Origin: Sphingomonas sp. Leaf242 | GTDB lineage: Bacteria; Pseudomonadota; Alphaproteobacteria; Sphingomonadales; Sphingomonadaceae | DNA: 64,000 bases | Reading direction: 5' to 3' | Assembly: GCF_001422045.1 (NCBI RefSeq) | Contig: NZ_LMLW01000001.1 | Coordinates: 256,972 to 320,971 of the forward strand | Shown: piece after piece, positions 1 through 9,352 of the stretch | Layout: each line of letters begins with the position of its first letter | Numbering within the stretch: the first letter of the stretch is position 1 | Notes under the pieces: model-generated | Database searches by the model: none | What the model was told of the DNA's origin: nothing | The model's input: only the letters and a program-made list of their open reading frames with translations | Translations under genes and position numbers: made by a program

Positions 1-397
1 TGCGATCGACCTGGCGCATCAGCACGTCCAGCGCGGCGCGATCGCTCGCGCTGATCATCGACAACAGCGCCATCGGCGACACGTCGGCGGCGTAGGCCGC
101 TGCGACCGACCGTTCGATCGACTCGACCCAGCCGCGACCCGCGGTGTCGAGGAAGCGGTTGCGCAGGAACGTGCACCCGATCGCGATCATTTCCTCGGTC
201 TTGTGCGCCGCCCAGACCCGTTCATCGGAGAAACAGCGCTGCCACTGCTCCCAATACGCCTTGGAGACGATTGCGATCTCGGGTTCGATCGCGTCCCACA
301 CCGCGCGGCTCGCAGCAGTCAGCGAGCCGTCGAAGTCGAACGCCCGCAGCCGCGCCGGAAGGTCGATGGTGGCAGCGATCGCGCCGATCATCGGCAT
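1..397 (-). CDS. HAD-family phosphatase, partial (C-terminus off left edge)
   Basis: Only the N-terminal 132 or so codons are in the window; the frame stays open to base 1. Residues 20-26 read DFDGSLT, the motif I of haloacid dehalogenase hydrolases whose first Asp forms the phospho-enzyme intermediate, so a soluble phosphatase of the HAD-IB type (serine phosphatase-like) is likely. Substrate is unknown because motifs II-IV lie in or beyond the missing part. ATG at 397 is used; a TTG at 409 is better placed relative to a GGAG at about 419-422 and would add four residues. The gene is divergent from sdhC across a 276 bp gap. Confidence 0.75.
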   Translation of the reverse strand, partial: MPMIGAIAATIDLPARLRAFDFDGSLTAASRAVWDAIEPEIAIVSKAYWEQWQRCFSDERVWAAHKTEEMIAIGCTFLRNRFLDTAGRGWVESIERSVAAAYAADVSPMALLSMISASDRAALDVLMRQVDR

Positions 398-673
398 GTC
401 TGTGGTCAAAGCGGTAGACTCCGGAAACGGGTTTTGCCCGTCGAGCGCTAAGGCCTATTGATTAAAAGCTGGTTAGGGATGGACAGTAACGGCGGCGACG
501 GTTTCGCGTGCATGTTCCCGGGTGGCCAGGACGTGTCCAGCTATTGCCTTGGGTTATCGGAACCCGAGCGATGGGTTGCATCGCAGCACGCGGTGGCTAA
601 TAGGTCGCCCAATCTATATATTCTGGACCAAGCTGTTCTTGGTTCGTCATCTTCTGGTTCGAGGACTCCGCCC

Positions 674-1084
674 TTGGCATCGCGCAATCCGGCACGCCCG
701 CTTTCTCCCCATCTGCAGGTCTATAAATGGGGCCCGCACATGCTGGTCTCGATCCTGCACCGCGTGACCGGCAGCGGGATGGCGACCGTCGGCAGCCTGC
801 TGCTCGTCTGGTGGCTCGCGGCGATCGCCGCCGGCGATCAGGCCTATGCGACCTTCGTCGACGTGTTCACCACCGAGACGGGCCGGCTCAACATCCTCGG
901 CTATGTCGTCGCGGTCGGGCTGACGCTGTCGCTGTTCCAGCACATGATGACCGGCATCCGCCACTTCGTGCTCGACACCGGCGCGGGCTACGAACTGAAG
1001 CGGAACAAGATGGGCGCGCTCGCGACGATGGTCGCCTCGGTCGCGCTGACGGTCGTGTTCTGGCTCTACATGGGGATCAAGTAA
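674..1084 (+). CDS. sdhC: Succinate dehydrogenase, cytochrome b556 subunit
   Basis: 136-residue membrane anchor of respiratory complex II, passing electrons from SdhB to ubiquinone. The N-terminus carries the family signature RPLSPHLQVYK (residues 8-18) and SILHRVTG (26-33). Three hydrophobic helices lie near 36-54, 74-92 and 113-133. His90 in FQHMMTGIRH is the likely haem ligand. The start is a TTG at 674, preceded by GAGGA about 9 nt upstream; the longer frame back to 458 has no family similarity. The stop overlaps the sdhD start (TAATG), so the two are translationally coupled. An AT-rich stretch at about 617-630 may hold the promoter. Confidence 0.93.
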   Translation: MASRNPARPLSPHLQVYKWGPHMLVSILHRVTGSGMATVGSLLLVWWLAAIAAGDQAYATFVDVFTTETGRLNILGYVVAVGLTLSLFQHMMTGIRHFVLDTGAGYELKRNKMGALATMVASVALTVVFWLYMGIK

Positions 1085-1470
1085 TGGGTTCGGGTACGGC
1101 AATCGGTCGCGTCCGCGGCCTGGGCAGCGCGAAACACGGCGCGCATCACTGGTGGCAGCAGCGCCTGACGGCGGGCGCCAACCTGTTCCTCATGCTCTGG
1201 CTGATGATCTCGGTCGCGCGGATGCCCGGCTATGATTACGCGGCGGTCCACCTCTGGCTGCAGTCGGCCTGGGTCGCGGTGCCGATGGCGCTGCTGATCC
1301 TGTCTGTCTTCTATCACTTCCGTCTCGGTCTGCAGGTCGTGATCGAGGATTACATGCACGACGAAAGCCGTGTCGTGACGATGATCCTCCTCAACCTGTT
1401 CACCTTCACGCTGGGCGGCATCGCCCTGTTCGCGATCCTGAAGGTCGCCTTCTCCGGAGCCCCTGCGTAA
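1084..1470 (+). CDS. sdhD: Succinate dehydrogenase, hydrophobic membrane anchor subunit
   Basis: 128-residue second membrane anchor of complex II. It has the conserved start [17 protein letters not shown] and the quinone/haem region [17 protein letters not shown], which is typical of alphaproteobacterial SdhD. Three hydrophobic helices are visible. ATG at 1084 overlaps the sdhC stop by one base, and its own stop overlaps the sdhA start (TAATG), showing an sdhC-D-A operon with tight coupling. Confidence 0.93.
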   Translation: MGSGTAIGRVRGLGSAKHGAHHWWQQRLTAGANLFLMLWLMISVARMPGYDYAAVHLWLQSAWVAVPMALLILSVFYHFRLGLQVVIEDYMHDESRVVTMILLNLFTFTLGGIALFAILKVAFSGAPA

Positions 1471-3272
1471 TGTCAGCTGCCTACAAGATCATCGATCATA
1501 CCTATGATGCGGTCGTCGTCGGTGCCGGCGGCTCCGGCCTGCGCGCGACGATGGGCATCGCCGAGAGCGGCCTGAAGACCGCGTGCATCACCAAGGTCTT
1601 CCCGACCCGGTCGCATACCGTTGCAGCCCAAGGCGGCATCGCCGCCAGCCTTGGCAACAACTCGCCGGATCACTGGACCTGGCACATGTTCGATACCGTC
1701 AAGGGTTCCGACTGGCTCGGCGACCAGGACGCGATCGAGTATCTCTGCCGCGAGGCCCCGCAGGCGGTCTACGAGCTCGAACATGCCGGCATGCCGTTCA
1801 GCCGTAACGAGAACGGCACGATCTATCAGCGTCCGTTCGGCGGCCACATGCAGAACATGGGCGAGGGGCCGCCGGTCCAGCGCACCGCCGCCGCCGCCGA
1901 CCGCACCGGCCACGCGATGCTCCACGCGCTGTATCAGCAGAGCCTGAAGTACAACACGGACTTCTTCGTCGAGTATTTCGCGCTCGACCTGATCATGGAG
2001 AACGGCGTCTGCCGCGGCGTTATCGCGCTGTGCATGGAAGACGGCTCGATCCACCGCTTCCGCAGCCACCAGACCGTGCTGGCGACGGGCGGCTACGGCC
2101 GCGTCTATTTCTCGGCGACCTCGGCGCACACCTGCACCGGCGACGGCAACGCAATGGTGCTCCGCGCCGGCCTGCCGCTGCAGGACATGGAGTTCGTCCA
2201 GTTCCACCCGACCGGCATCTACGGCGCGGGCGTGCTCATCACCGAGGGCGCACGCGGTGAGGGCGGTTACCTGACCAACTCCGAGGGCGAGCGCTTCATG
2301 GAGCGCTATGCCCCGTCGGCGAAGGACCTCGCCTCGCGCGACGTCGTCAGCCGCTCGATGGCGCTCGAAATGCGCGAAGGCCGCGGCGTCGGCAAGAACG
2401 GCGACCACATCTTCCTGCATCTCGATCATATCGATCCCAAGGTGCTCGCCGAGCGCCTGCCGGGCATCACCGAGACGGGCAAGGTCTTCGCCGGCGTCGA
2501 TCTCACGCGCCAGCCGCTGCCCGTCACGCCGACCGTGCACTACAACATGGGCGGCATCCCGACCAACTTCCACGGCGAGGTCGTCAACCTCGTCGACGGC
2601 AACCCCGACGCGGTCGTCCCCGGCCTGTTCGCGGTCGGCGAGGCAGCGTGCGTCTCGGTCCACGGCGCCAACCGTCTGGGCTCGAACAGCCTGATCGATC
2701 TCGTGGTGTTCGGCCGCGCGACCGGCCTGCGGATCAAGGACACGCTGAAGCCCGGCACCGCGCACGCGCCGCTGCCCAAGGGGTCGGAAGATCTCGCGCT
2801 GACGCGTCTCGACCATTTCCGCAATGCGTCGGGCGGTTCGCCGACCGCGCAGATTCGTCTCGACATGCAGCAGACCATGCAGAAGCATTGCGCCGTGTTC
2901 CGCGACACCGAACTGCTGAACCAGGGCGTCGAGAAGATGGCCGGGATCTACAGCCGGATGACCGACGTCGCCGTGAAGGATCGCAGCATGATCTGGAACA
3001 CCGATCTGGTCGAGACGATGGAGCTCGACAATTTGATCGGCCAGGCGGTCGTGACGATGAACTCGGCAGCCAACCGCACCGAGTCGCGCGGCGCACACAT
3101 GCACGAGGATTTCCCCGAGCGCGACGACGCGAACTGGATGAAGCACACCATCACCACCTTCAACGGCTGGGGCGGCAAGGGCGGCGAGACCAAGATCGAT
3201 TTCCGCCCGGTCCACGACTACACGCTCACCGACGACATCGACTACATCAAGCCCAAGAAGCGGGTATACTGA
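1470..3272 (+). CDS. sdhA: Succinate dehydrogenase flavoprotein subunit
   Basis: 600 residues, the usual length. Oxidises succinate to fumarate with covalently bound FAD at the cytoplasmic face of the inner membrane. The FAD dinucleotide fold [11 protein letters not shown] is near residues 16-26, the covalent-FAD histidine motif [10 protein letters not shown] near 47-56, and the substrate-binding stretches HPTGIYG and TEGARGEGG follow. The last base of the stop is shared with the next ATG (TGATG at 3270-3274). The iron-sulphur partner sdhB is not next but 1.8 kb downstream. Confidence 0.97.
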   Translation: MSAAYKIIDHTYDAVVVGAGGSGLRATMGIAESGLKTACITKVFPTRSHTVAAQGGIAASLGNNSPDHWTWHMFDTVKGSDWLGDQDAIEYLCREAPQAVYELEHAGMPFSRNENGTIYQRPFGGHMQNMGEGPPVQRTAAAADRTGHAMLHALYQQSLKYNTDFFVEYFALDLIMENGVCRGVIALCMEDGSIHRFRSHQTVLATGGYGRVYFSATSAHTCTGDGNAMVLRAGLPLQDMEFVQFHPTGIYGAGVLITEGARGEGGYLTNSEGERFMERYAPSAKDLASRDVVSRSMALEMREGRGVGKNGDHIFLHLDHIDPKVLAERLPGITETGKVFAGVDLTRQPLPVTPTVHYNMGGIPTNFHGEVVNLVDGNPDAVVPGLFAVGEAACVSVHGANRLGSNSLIDLVVFGRATGLRIKDTLKPGTAHAPLPKGSEDLALTRLDHFRNASGGSPTAQIRLDMQQTMQKHCAVFRDTELLNQGVEKMAGIYSRMTDVAVKDRSMIWNTDLVETMELDNLIGQAVVTMNSAANRTESRGAHMHEDFPERDDANWMKHTITTFNGWGGKGGETKIDFRPVHDYTLTDDIDYIKPKKRVY

Positions 3273-3544
3273 TGACCTGGGCCATCATCGCGATCGGGTT
3301 CCTCGTGCCCGTCGCGGTGGGGCTCCTGACGCGCTTCCAACCGATGATCGCCGGCTTCCTATGGCCGGTGGTCGTCGCGATCCTGACCGCGATCTACGTC
3401 TTCGCCATCGAACCCCGCGGTGTCGGCGAAGAACCCCAGAAGATAGCGATAACCTTCTACGCGCTCTTCTCGCTAGTAGGCGGCGTCCCCGGCGGCCTGG
3501 TAGGCTGGATCCTCCAGCACAAGCGCCTGACGCGAGACGCGTAA
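3272..3544 (+). CDS. Small membrane protein of unknown function in the sdh operon
   Basis: 90 residues with three hydrophobic segments (about 2-20, 27-46, 62-84) joined by a short polar loop containing EPRGVGEEPQK. The start overlaps the sdhA stop, so it is co-transcribed and coupled with sdhCDA. I do not recognise the family. Its position between sdhA and the displaced sdhB makes a role near the respiratory membrane conceivable, but nothing in the sequence shows this. Confidence 0.75.
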   Translation: MTWAIIAIGFLVPVAVGLLTRFQPMIAGFLWPVVVAILTAIYVFAIEPRGVGEEPQKIAITFYALFSLVGGVPGGLVGWILQHKRLTRDA

Positions 3545-3560
3545 CACCGTCTGCCCCTCT

Positions 3561-3619
3561 TTGTTCTCCCGCGAAGGCGGGAGCCCAGTCTGGATCCCCG
3601 CCTTCGCGGGGAAACAAGC
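3561..3619. repeat. Palindromic repeat pair, family PR-A
   Basis: Two hairpins face each other: TTCTCCCGCGAAGGCGGGAG and, inverted, CCCCGCCTTCGCGGGGAAA, with CCCAGTCTGGAT between. Near-identical copies occur at 45721-45776 and 48863-48923. It lies between two convergent genes. Confidence 0.9.
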
Positions 3620-3665
3620 TTCAGGCGTCCCCTAGGACAAGACCGTCGTCCATATACAGCTCGCG

Positions 3666-3983
3666 CTAAACCGCGAACATCTCCCCAAGCACCTCCAACA
3701 CGGCGCGCAAAGTCTGCGCATCGATCCGCCCCATCCGCTTGATCAACCGCCCCCGGTCGATCGTCCGCATCTGATCCGGCAGCACTAACCCGCTGGTCCC
3801 CTTGAACGTCACCGCGACCCTAAACGGCGCCGGATGGCTCCCCGTCGTCAACGGCGCGACGATCGCGGTCCGCAGGTGATCGTTCATCTCGTCCGGTGAA
3901 ACGACTAGGCAAGGCCGCGTCTTCTGAATCTCGCCCCCGACCGTAGGATCGAGCGCCGCCAGCCAGATCTCACCCCGCTTCAC
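3666..3983 (-). CDS. mazF: MazF/PemK-type endoribonuclease toxin
   Basis: 105 residues, normal for the family. MazF toxins cleave mRNA at short sites when freed from their antitoxin. The N-terminus MKRGEIWLAALDP and the segment KTRPCLVVSPD are the hallmark RGEIW and TRPxLVVS elements of the PemK/MazF fold; the DQMRTIDRGRL segment is the usual second conserved block. The start is a GTG at 3983, 7 nt after the antitoxin stop, so the two form one operon. The pair reads against the sdh genes around it. Confidence 0.9.
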   Translation of the reverse strand: MKRGEIWLAALDPTVGGEIQKTRPCLVVSPDEMNDHLRTAIVAPLTTGSHPAPFRVAVTFKGTSGLVLPDQMRTIDRGRLIKRMGRIDAQTLRAVLEVLGEMFAV

Positions 3984-3990
3984 GCGCCGC

Positions 3991-4242
3991 TCACCACGTC
4001 AGCGCCGCGTCGCCGGTAACGCCCGCGCCAAGCCACTCTTGTTCCTCACCGGTCATGGCAAGCCCCGCCGCAGCCTCCGCCCAACCGTCGCGCGCAACCC
4101 GCTCGGCCGGAGTCGCGATCAGCTTCCCATCCTCTACGCGCAGATCCATTGCCGCGCCGGTGGTCACGCCGATCGCCCCCAGGATCGACCGCGGTACGAT
4201 CATCCCCGTCGAATTGCCCATTTTCCGTAACGACGTCCGCAT
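3991..4242 (-). CDS. mazE: MazE-like AbrB/SpoVT-fold antitoxin
   Basis: 83 residues. The N-terminal half (MRTSLRKMGNSTGMIVPRSI) is the AbrB/MazE swapped-hairpin DNA-binding fold. The acidic and aromatic C-terminal half would wrap the toxin. ATG at 4242 is chosen because GAAGAGG sits 6-7 nt upstream; a frame extension to 4272 lacks a site. The gene precedes mazF, the usual order, and probably autoregulates through the palindrome at 4286-4296. Confidence 0.88.
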   Translation of the reverse strand: MRTSLRKMGNSTGMIVPRSILGAIGVTTGAAMDLRVEDGKLIATPAERVARDGWAEAAAGLAMTGEEQEWLGAGVTGDAALTW

Positions 4243-4285
4243 CGTACATCCTCTTCGCCACACCGATACCACCGATGATGTGTAC

Positions 4286-4296
4286 TAACAATGTTA
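4286..4296. promoter_or_regulatory. Candidate mazEF operator palindrome
   Basis: TAACAATGTTA is a perfect 5+1+5 palindrome about 45 bp upstream of the mazE start, in an AT-rich stretch inside GC-rich DNA. AbrB-fold antitoxins usually repress their own promoter at such sites. The link is inferred from position. Confidence 0.4.
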
Positions 4297-4370
4297 CCAC
4301 GAAACCGCGAATGTGCTGATATGCCGCAACCCTTCCGGAACCCACTCCCCCCGAAAAAGTTTGCCGCGGC

Positions 4371-4952
4371 ATGACCGACACATCCCCCGCCTCGAACGCC
4401 CGCAACTACCCGCTGCTGGCCGCCCCCCACATCCATCTTCACGGCCCCGTCGACGACGCGATGTACGACACTTTCAAGTCGCAACTCGTCGCGGCCCCCA
4501 CCGAAGGCCCGCTGGTCGTCTCGATCACCACGCTCGGCGGCGACCCCGAAGTCGCGCGCGCGATGGGCGACAACATCCGCCTGCTCCGCGAATACACCGG
4601 CCGCGAGACGCTCTTCCTCGGCAAGGTCGCGGTCTATTCCGCCGGCGCGACCTTCATGTCCGCCTTCCCGGTCGACAGCCGTTTTCTCACCCGCAACAGC
4701 CGCATCATGATCCACGAGCGCCAGATGCAGAGCACGATCGAGCTCAACGGCCCGCTCAACACGCTCTCCTACACGCTCAAGGCCAAGCTCCACGAGATCG
4801 AGGACTCGATCAACATCCAGGAGGAAGGCTTCCGCGCGATCGTCGAGGGTTCGAAGGTATCGCTCGAGGAATTGAAGAAGAAAGCCCCCTCCAACTGGTA
4901 CATCGAAGCCGAGGAAGCCCGCGACCTCGGGCTTGTCCTCGACATCATCTGA
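4371..4952 (+). CDS. ClpP-like serine protease (peptidase S14)
   Basis: 193 residues with the ClpP/crotonase-like fold: [10 protein letters not shown] at the N-terminus, [15 protein letters not shown], then the catalytic Ser in [11 protein letters not shown] (Ser90) and the catalytic His in RIMIHERQM (His115). It is a divergent ClpP paralogue: the usual QAASMGA around the nucleophile is replaced by YSAGATF, so it may work without an AAA+ partner or with a different one. It is divergent from mazE and lies 133 bp upstream of sdhB. It could help turn over proteins such as the MazE antitoxin, but that is speculation. Confidence 0.82.
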   Translation: MTDTSPASNARNYPLLAAPHIHLHGPVDDAMYDTFKSQLVAAPTEGPLVVSITTLGGDPEVARAMGDNIRLLREYTGRETLFLGKVAVYSAGATFMSAFPVDSRFLTRNSRIMIHERQMQSTIELNGPLNTLSYTLKAKLHEIEDSINIQEEGFRAIVEGSKVSLEELKKKAPSNWYIEAEEARDLGLVLDII

Positions 4953-5085
4953 CCCGGCGCGCGCAGGTAACGCGACAGCGGGTGTGACGCATGTTGCACC
5001 CGCGAAGCTAAGGATTTGCGGGGAGGGCCCCTGTCATGTATCGGCTCTGGCAATCTATAATCATACCACGGACGGACCGCTCGCA

Positions 5086-5880
5086 ATGGCCGAATTCTCG
5101 CTCCCGAAAAACAGCGTCGTCAAGAAGGGCGTCAAGCACGCCTCGACCAGCCAGGGTTCGGGGGACAGCAAGCGTCTGAAATCGTTCAAGGTCTATCGCT
5201 ACGATCCCGACAGCGGTGAGAACCCGCGTTACGACACGTTCGCGCTCGATCTCGACGATACTGGCCCGATGGTGCTCGACGCGCTGATCAAGATGAAGAG
5301 CGAGCAGGATTCCTCGCTGACCTTCCGCCGGTCTTGCCGCGAGGGCATCTGTGGCTCGTGCTCGATGAACATCAACGGCAAGAACGGCCTCGCCTGCACC
5401 ACCGCGATCGAAGATTGCAAGGGCGAGGTCCAGATCACGCCGCTGCCGCACATGGACGTGATCAAGGACCTGGTCCCCGACTTCACGCATTTCTACGCGC
5501 AATATTCGTCGATCAAGCCGTGGCTGCAGACCGTCACCCCGCCGCCCTCGGGCAAGGAACGCCTCCAGTCGCCAGAAGACCGCTCGAAGCTCGACGGTCT
5601 GTACGAGTGCATCCTGTGCGCGTGCTGCTCGACCTCGTGCCCGAGCTACTGGTGGAACGCCGACAAGTTCCTGGGGCCGGCGATCCTGTTGCAGGCCTAT
5701 CGCTGGCTCGCCGACAGCCGCGACGAGATGACCGGCGAGCGTCTCGACGAGCTCGAGGATCCGTTCCGCCTGTACCGCTGCCACACCATCATGAACTGCG
5801 CGAACGCGTGCCCCAAGGGCCTCAACCCCGCCAAGGCGATCGCCGAAATCAAGAAGATGGAAGCCGAACGGGTCGTCTGA
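5086..5880 (+). CDS. sdhB: Succinate dehydrogenase iron-sulphur subunit
   Basis: 264 residues. Carries electrons from SdhA flavin to the membrane quinone site. Cluster ligands are all visible: [2Fe-2S] Cys84, Cys89, Cys92 and Cys104; [4Fe-4S] and [3Fe-4S] cysteines in [13 protein letters not shown] (174-185) and [17 protein letters not shown] (232-242). ATG at 5086 begins [10 protein letters not shown]; the longer frame to 4933 has no similarity. The gene is separated from sdhA by a small ORF, mazEF and a protease gene, so it probably has its own promoter; TATAATCAT at 5056-5064 is a possible -10 region. Confidence 0.96.
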   Translation: MAEFSLPKNSVVKKGVKHASTSQGSGDSKRLKSFKVYRYDPDSGENPRYDTFALDLDDTGPMVLDALIKMKSEQDSSLTFRRSCREGICGSCSMNINGKNGLACTTAIEDCKGEVQITPLPHMDVIKDLVPDFTHFYAQYSSIKPWLQTVTPPPSGKERLQSPEDRSKLDGLYECILCACCSTSCPSYWWNADKFLGPAILLQAYRWLADSRDEMTGERLDELEDPFRLYRCHTIMNCANACPKGLNPAKAIAEIKKMEAERVV

Positions 5881-5918
5881 TCCGGTCGGTTGGGGAGGGA
5901 CCCTACCTTCCCCCACCC

Positions 5919-6021
5919 CGTTCGTCCCGAGTAGCCATCGAGCTTGTCGAGATGGCGTATCGAAGGACATGTACCTCGATACGAGCCCTCGACTTCGCTC
6001 GGTCTCTACTCGGCACGAACG
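5919..6021. repeat. Long inverted repeat, family PR-K
   Basis: About 50 nt arms: CGTTCGTCCCGAGTAG... facing ...CTACTCGGCACGAACG, with inner arms ATCGAGCTTGTCGAGAT and CCTCGACTTCGCTCGG. Only copy of this family here. Its right end abuts the GGAAATT leader of the thioesterase start. Confidence 0.8.
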
Positions 6022-6027
6022 GAAATT

Positions 6028-6519
6028 ATGACGGATAAGCCTTCTCCCCAACCCCATTTCGTCGAAGCCGAAGACCCCGCCAACCCAGGTTGGCGCAGCT
6101 GGTCGCTCTCCGACCCCACCCGCTTCAACACCCTGCTCGGCCCCATGCTCTACCGCGTCGACGGCCACACCGTCCGCGTCCGCATCACCCCCGAGCACCG
6201 CCACTCGAACCTCCAGAACAACGTCCACGGCGGCGCGCTCCTCGCGTTCATCGACGTCGCCTTGTTCGCAGCCGCAAGAGGCTTCGGCCTGATTACCACC
6301 GGCACCGCAGTCACGCTCGATCTCAACGCGCAGTTCATTGGCGGCGGTCGCATCGGCGAACCGATCGAGGCGCAGGTCGAAGTGCTCAAGGAAACCGGCC
6401 GCCTCTTGTTCCTCCGGGGCCTCGTGGTGCAAGGGGACGACGAAACCAAGATCGCCGCCTTCTCGGCCACGATCCGCAAGCCGTCCGGCAAGCCTCCACG
6501 GGCTGACACCGCCGCCTAA
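6028..6519 (+). CDS. PaaI-family thioesterase (hotdog fold)
   Basis: 163 residues. A single hotdog domain with the active-site stretch NNVHGGALLAFIDVALF, matching the NxxGGxxxxxxD pattern of acyl-CoA thioesterases such as PaaI/YbgC, and a following AVTLDLNAQFIGGG strand. It likely hydrolyses an acyl- or aryl-CoA in the cytoplasm; the substrate is not identifiable. ATG at 6028 follows GGAAATT; the frame upstream runs through the PR-K repeat and is not coding. Confidence 0.85.
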   Translation: MTDKPSPQPHFVEAEDPANPGWRSWSLSDPTRFNTLLGPMLYRVDGHTVRVRITPEHRHSNLQNNVHGGALLAFIDVALFAAARGFGLITTGTAVTLDLNAQFIGGGRIGEPIEAQVEVLKETGRLLFLRGLVVQGDDETKIAAFSATIRKPSGKPPRADTAA

Positions 6520-6629
6520 CACCACCCCGGCGAAGGCCGGGGCCCAATTGGGAAACGATCAGTGTTGAAGCGCTCCGCTCCGTTATCGAAACCTTTCCAA
6601 CTGGGCCCCGGCCTCCGCCGGGGTGGTGC
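6520..6629. repeat. Palindromic repeat pair, family PR-B
   Basis: Left arm CACCCCGGCGAAGGCCGGGG followed by CCCAATTGGG, right arm its inverse (CCAACTGGGCCCCGGCC then TCCGCCGGGGTGGTG), about 45 nt spacer. Same family as the repeats enclosing the nuclease gene at 9000 and copies at 13339, 41232 and 45587. Confidence 0.92.
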
Positions 6630-6641
6630 AGGGATGGGTAA

Positions 6642-7733
6642 GTGACCGTCCTCAAAGCCTACGAAGCACTCGTAGCCTCGGGCGAACTCCGCCCCGACCC
6701 GGAACAAGCCGCCGCCGCCGCGCGCCTCAACACCCTCGCGACCGAACTCGCCACCCCCAAATCCACCGGCTTCTTCGCCCGCTTCTCCAAAAAAGCCGAC
6801 CCGCGTGGCGTCTACCTCTGGGGCGGGGTCGGTCGCGGCAAGTCGATGCTGATGGACCTGTTCTTCGCCAACGCGCCCGTCGAGAAGAAGCGCCGCGTCC
6901 ACTTCGGCGAGTTCATGCTCGAGGTCCACGCGCGCATCGCCGCCGAACGTCGCAAGGAAGTCGGCGACCCGATCGTCCCCGTCGCCACCGCGATCGCCGA
7001 CGAGACGCGGCTGCTCGCGTTCGACGAGATGATGGTCACCAACAGCCCCGACGCGATGATCCTGTCGCGGCTGGTGACCTCGCTGCTCGATTCCGGCGTG
7101 ACGATCGTCACTACGTCCAACCGCCCGCCCGCCGACCTCTACAAGAACGGCCTCAACCGCGAGCATTTCCTGCCCTTCATCGCGACCATCGAGCACCGCC
7201 TCGACGTGCTCCCGCTCAACGGCCCGGTCGACTATCGCCGCGACCGTCTCGGCAGCCAGGACACCTGGCTCGTCCCCAACGGCCCCGAGGCCACCGCGCA
7301 ACTCTCCGCCGCGTTCTTCCGCCTCACCGACTTCTCGACCGACGACAGCGAGCACGTCCCCGCCGAAGACCTCGTGGTGCAGGGCCGCACGCTCCGGGTG
7401 CCGAAATCGCTCAAGGGCGTGGCGGTGTTCAGCTTCAAGAAGCTGTGCGGAGAAGCCCGCGGCGTGGCCGACTACCTCGCCATCGCGCGGAAGTTCCACA
7501 CCGTCATCCTGGTCGGCATCCCCAAGCTCGGCCCAGAGAACCGCAACGAGGCGGCGCGCTTCGTCGCGCTGATCGACGCGCTGTACGAGCACAAGGTCAA
7601 GCTCCTCGCCGCCGCCGATGCGCAACCCGGCGACCTCTACGAAAGCGGTGACGGGCGCTTCGAGTTTGACCGCACGATCAGCCGCCTCGAAGAGATGCGC
7701 TCCGAGAATTATCTTGCCGAGGGCCACCTCTAG
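6642..7733 (+). CDS. zapE: ZapE/AFG1-type cell division ATPase
   Basis: 363 residues, AAA+ family AFG1/ZapE. Walker A is GGVGRGKSM at 61-69, and Walker B-like LLAFDEMMVTN lies near 122-132; the RxxD and TSNRPPADLYKNGLNR sensor region follows. ZapE associates with the Z-ring in Escherichia coli, while AFG1 homologues act in membrane protein quality control. The start is a GTG at 6642, 12 nt past a PR-B repeat that provides the purine-rich leader. It lies just upstream of mdh, a common arrangement in sphingomonads. Confidence 0.93.
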   Translation: MTVLKAYEALVASGELRPDPEQAAAAARLNTLATELATPKSTGFFARFSKKADPRGVYLWGGVGRGKSMLMDLFFANAPVEKKRRVHFGEFMLEVHARIAAERRKEVGDPIVPVATAIADETRLLAFDEMMVTNSPDAMILSRLVTSLLDSGVTIVTTSNRPPADLYKNGLNREHFLPFIATIEHRLDVLPLNGPVDYRRDRLGSQDTWLVPNGPEATAQLSAAFFRLTDFSTDDSEHVPAEDLVVQGRTLRVPKSLKGVAVFSFKKLCGEARGVADYLAIARKFHTVILVGIPKLGPENRNEAARFVALIDALYEHKVKLLAAADAQPGDLYESGDGRFEFDRTISRLEEMRSENYLAEGHL

Positions 7734-7745
7734 CCGACCCCTCCC

Positions 7746-7826
7746 GTCATCCTGACGAAAGTCAGGATCCAGAGCCACAGGCGACGTCGTTCATTACTCT
7801 GGATCCTGACTTTCGTCAGGATGACG
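7746..7826. repeat. Palindromic repeat pair, family PR-C
   Basis: Left arm CATCCTGACGAAAGTCAGGA + TCCAGAGCC, right arm CTCTGGATCC + TGACTTTCGTCAGGATGACG, spacer about 25 nt. It is the most frequent family in the window (7 copies). It fills the zapE-mdh gap. Confidence 0.93.
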
Positions 7827-7919
7827 AAGCAAGCATAGCTTATTGCACATGCGAACCAGTTGCAATAACAACCCGCTTTTGTCCTTTTAGCAGTTGCCGT
7901 AGCGGGATAATGCGCGTAA

Positions 7920-8927
<1,008 letters not shown>

Positions 8928-8956
8928 TTTGAAGACGTTAGCTAAACCAATCTGCT

Positions 8957-8988
8957 GTTCCCCGGCGAAGGCCGGGGCCCAGTTGGGA
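8957..8988. repeat. PR-B left arm of a nuclease-bearing element
   Basis: GTTCCCCGGCGAAGGCCGGGG followed by CCCAGTTGGGA. Its inverse lies at 9300-9336, and the only thing between the two arms is the GIY-YIG gene. The trailing GGGAGA acts as ribosome-binding site for that gene. Confidence 0.92.
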
Positions 8989-8999
8989 GAACTCCCGAG

Positions 9000-9296
9000 A
9001 TGGATACCGCCTTCTGCGTCTACATCATGGCCAGCAGGCGGAACGGGACTATCTATCTCGGCGTCACCAGCAATCTTCCCAAACGCGTATGGGAGCATCG
9101 CAACGGTGTCGTCGCAGGGTTCACGAAGAAACATGGTTGTCATCTGCTCGTCTGGTACGAGGTTTATGACGATCTGGACGCCGCCCGGCAGCGCGAGCTG
9201 CGGATGAAGGAATGGAAACGGGACTGGAAGGTGAAAGAGATCGAAGGGATGAACCCGAACTGGGATGATCTGTTCGATACGCTGACGCCAAACTGA
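9000..9296 (+). CDS. GIY-YIG nuclease domain protein inside a palindromic element
   Basis: 98 residues, a stand-alone GIY-YIG domain of the YhbQ/UPF0213 type. VYI (7-9) and YLG (19-21) are the two signature triplets, Arg29 with WEHR is the conserved basic helix, and Glu66 in ARQRELRMKEWKR is the likely metal-binding catalytic residue. All key positions are intact, so an active endonuclease is plausible. The gene is flanked exactly by facing PR-B arms (8957-8988 and 9300-9336), replacing the short spacer of the solo PR-B copies. It sits between mdh and sucD. A paralogue lies at 14802. Confidence 0.9.
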   Translation: MDTAFCVYIMASRRNGTIYLGVTSNLPKRVWEHRNGVVAGFTKKHGCHLLVWYEVYDDLDAARQRELRMKEWKRDWKVKEIEGMNPNWDDLFDTLTPN

Positions 9297-9299
9297 TCC

Positions 9300-9336
9300 G
9301 CCTTCCCAACTGGGCCCCGGCCTCCGCCGGGGAACA
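9300..9336. repeat. PR-B right arm of a nuclease-bearing element
   Basis: CCTTCCCAACTGGGCCCCGG and CCTCCGCCGGGGAACAAG, the inverse of 8957-8988. It begins 3 nt after the nuclease stop codon and ends just before the AGAGAGAG leader of sucD. Confidence 0.92.
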
Positions 9337-9352
9337 AGAGAGAGAAAATTAG

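Noticed and set aside
6520-6629. PR repeats as simple Rho-independent terminators
   Set aside because: They lack U-tracts, occur inside operons, and are conserved in sequence between distant copies, so they are better described as repeat elements, though some may also slow transcription.
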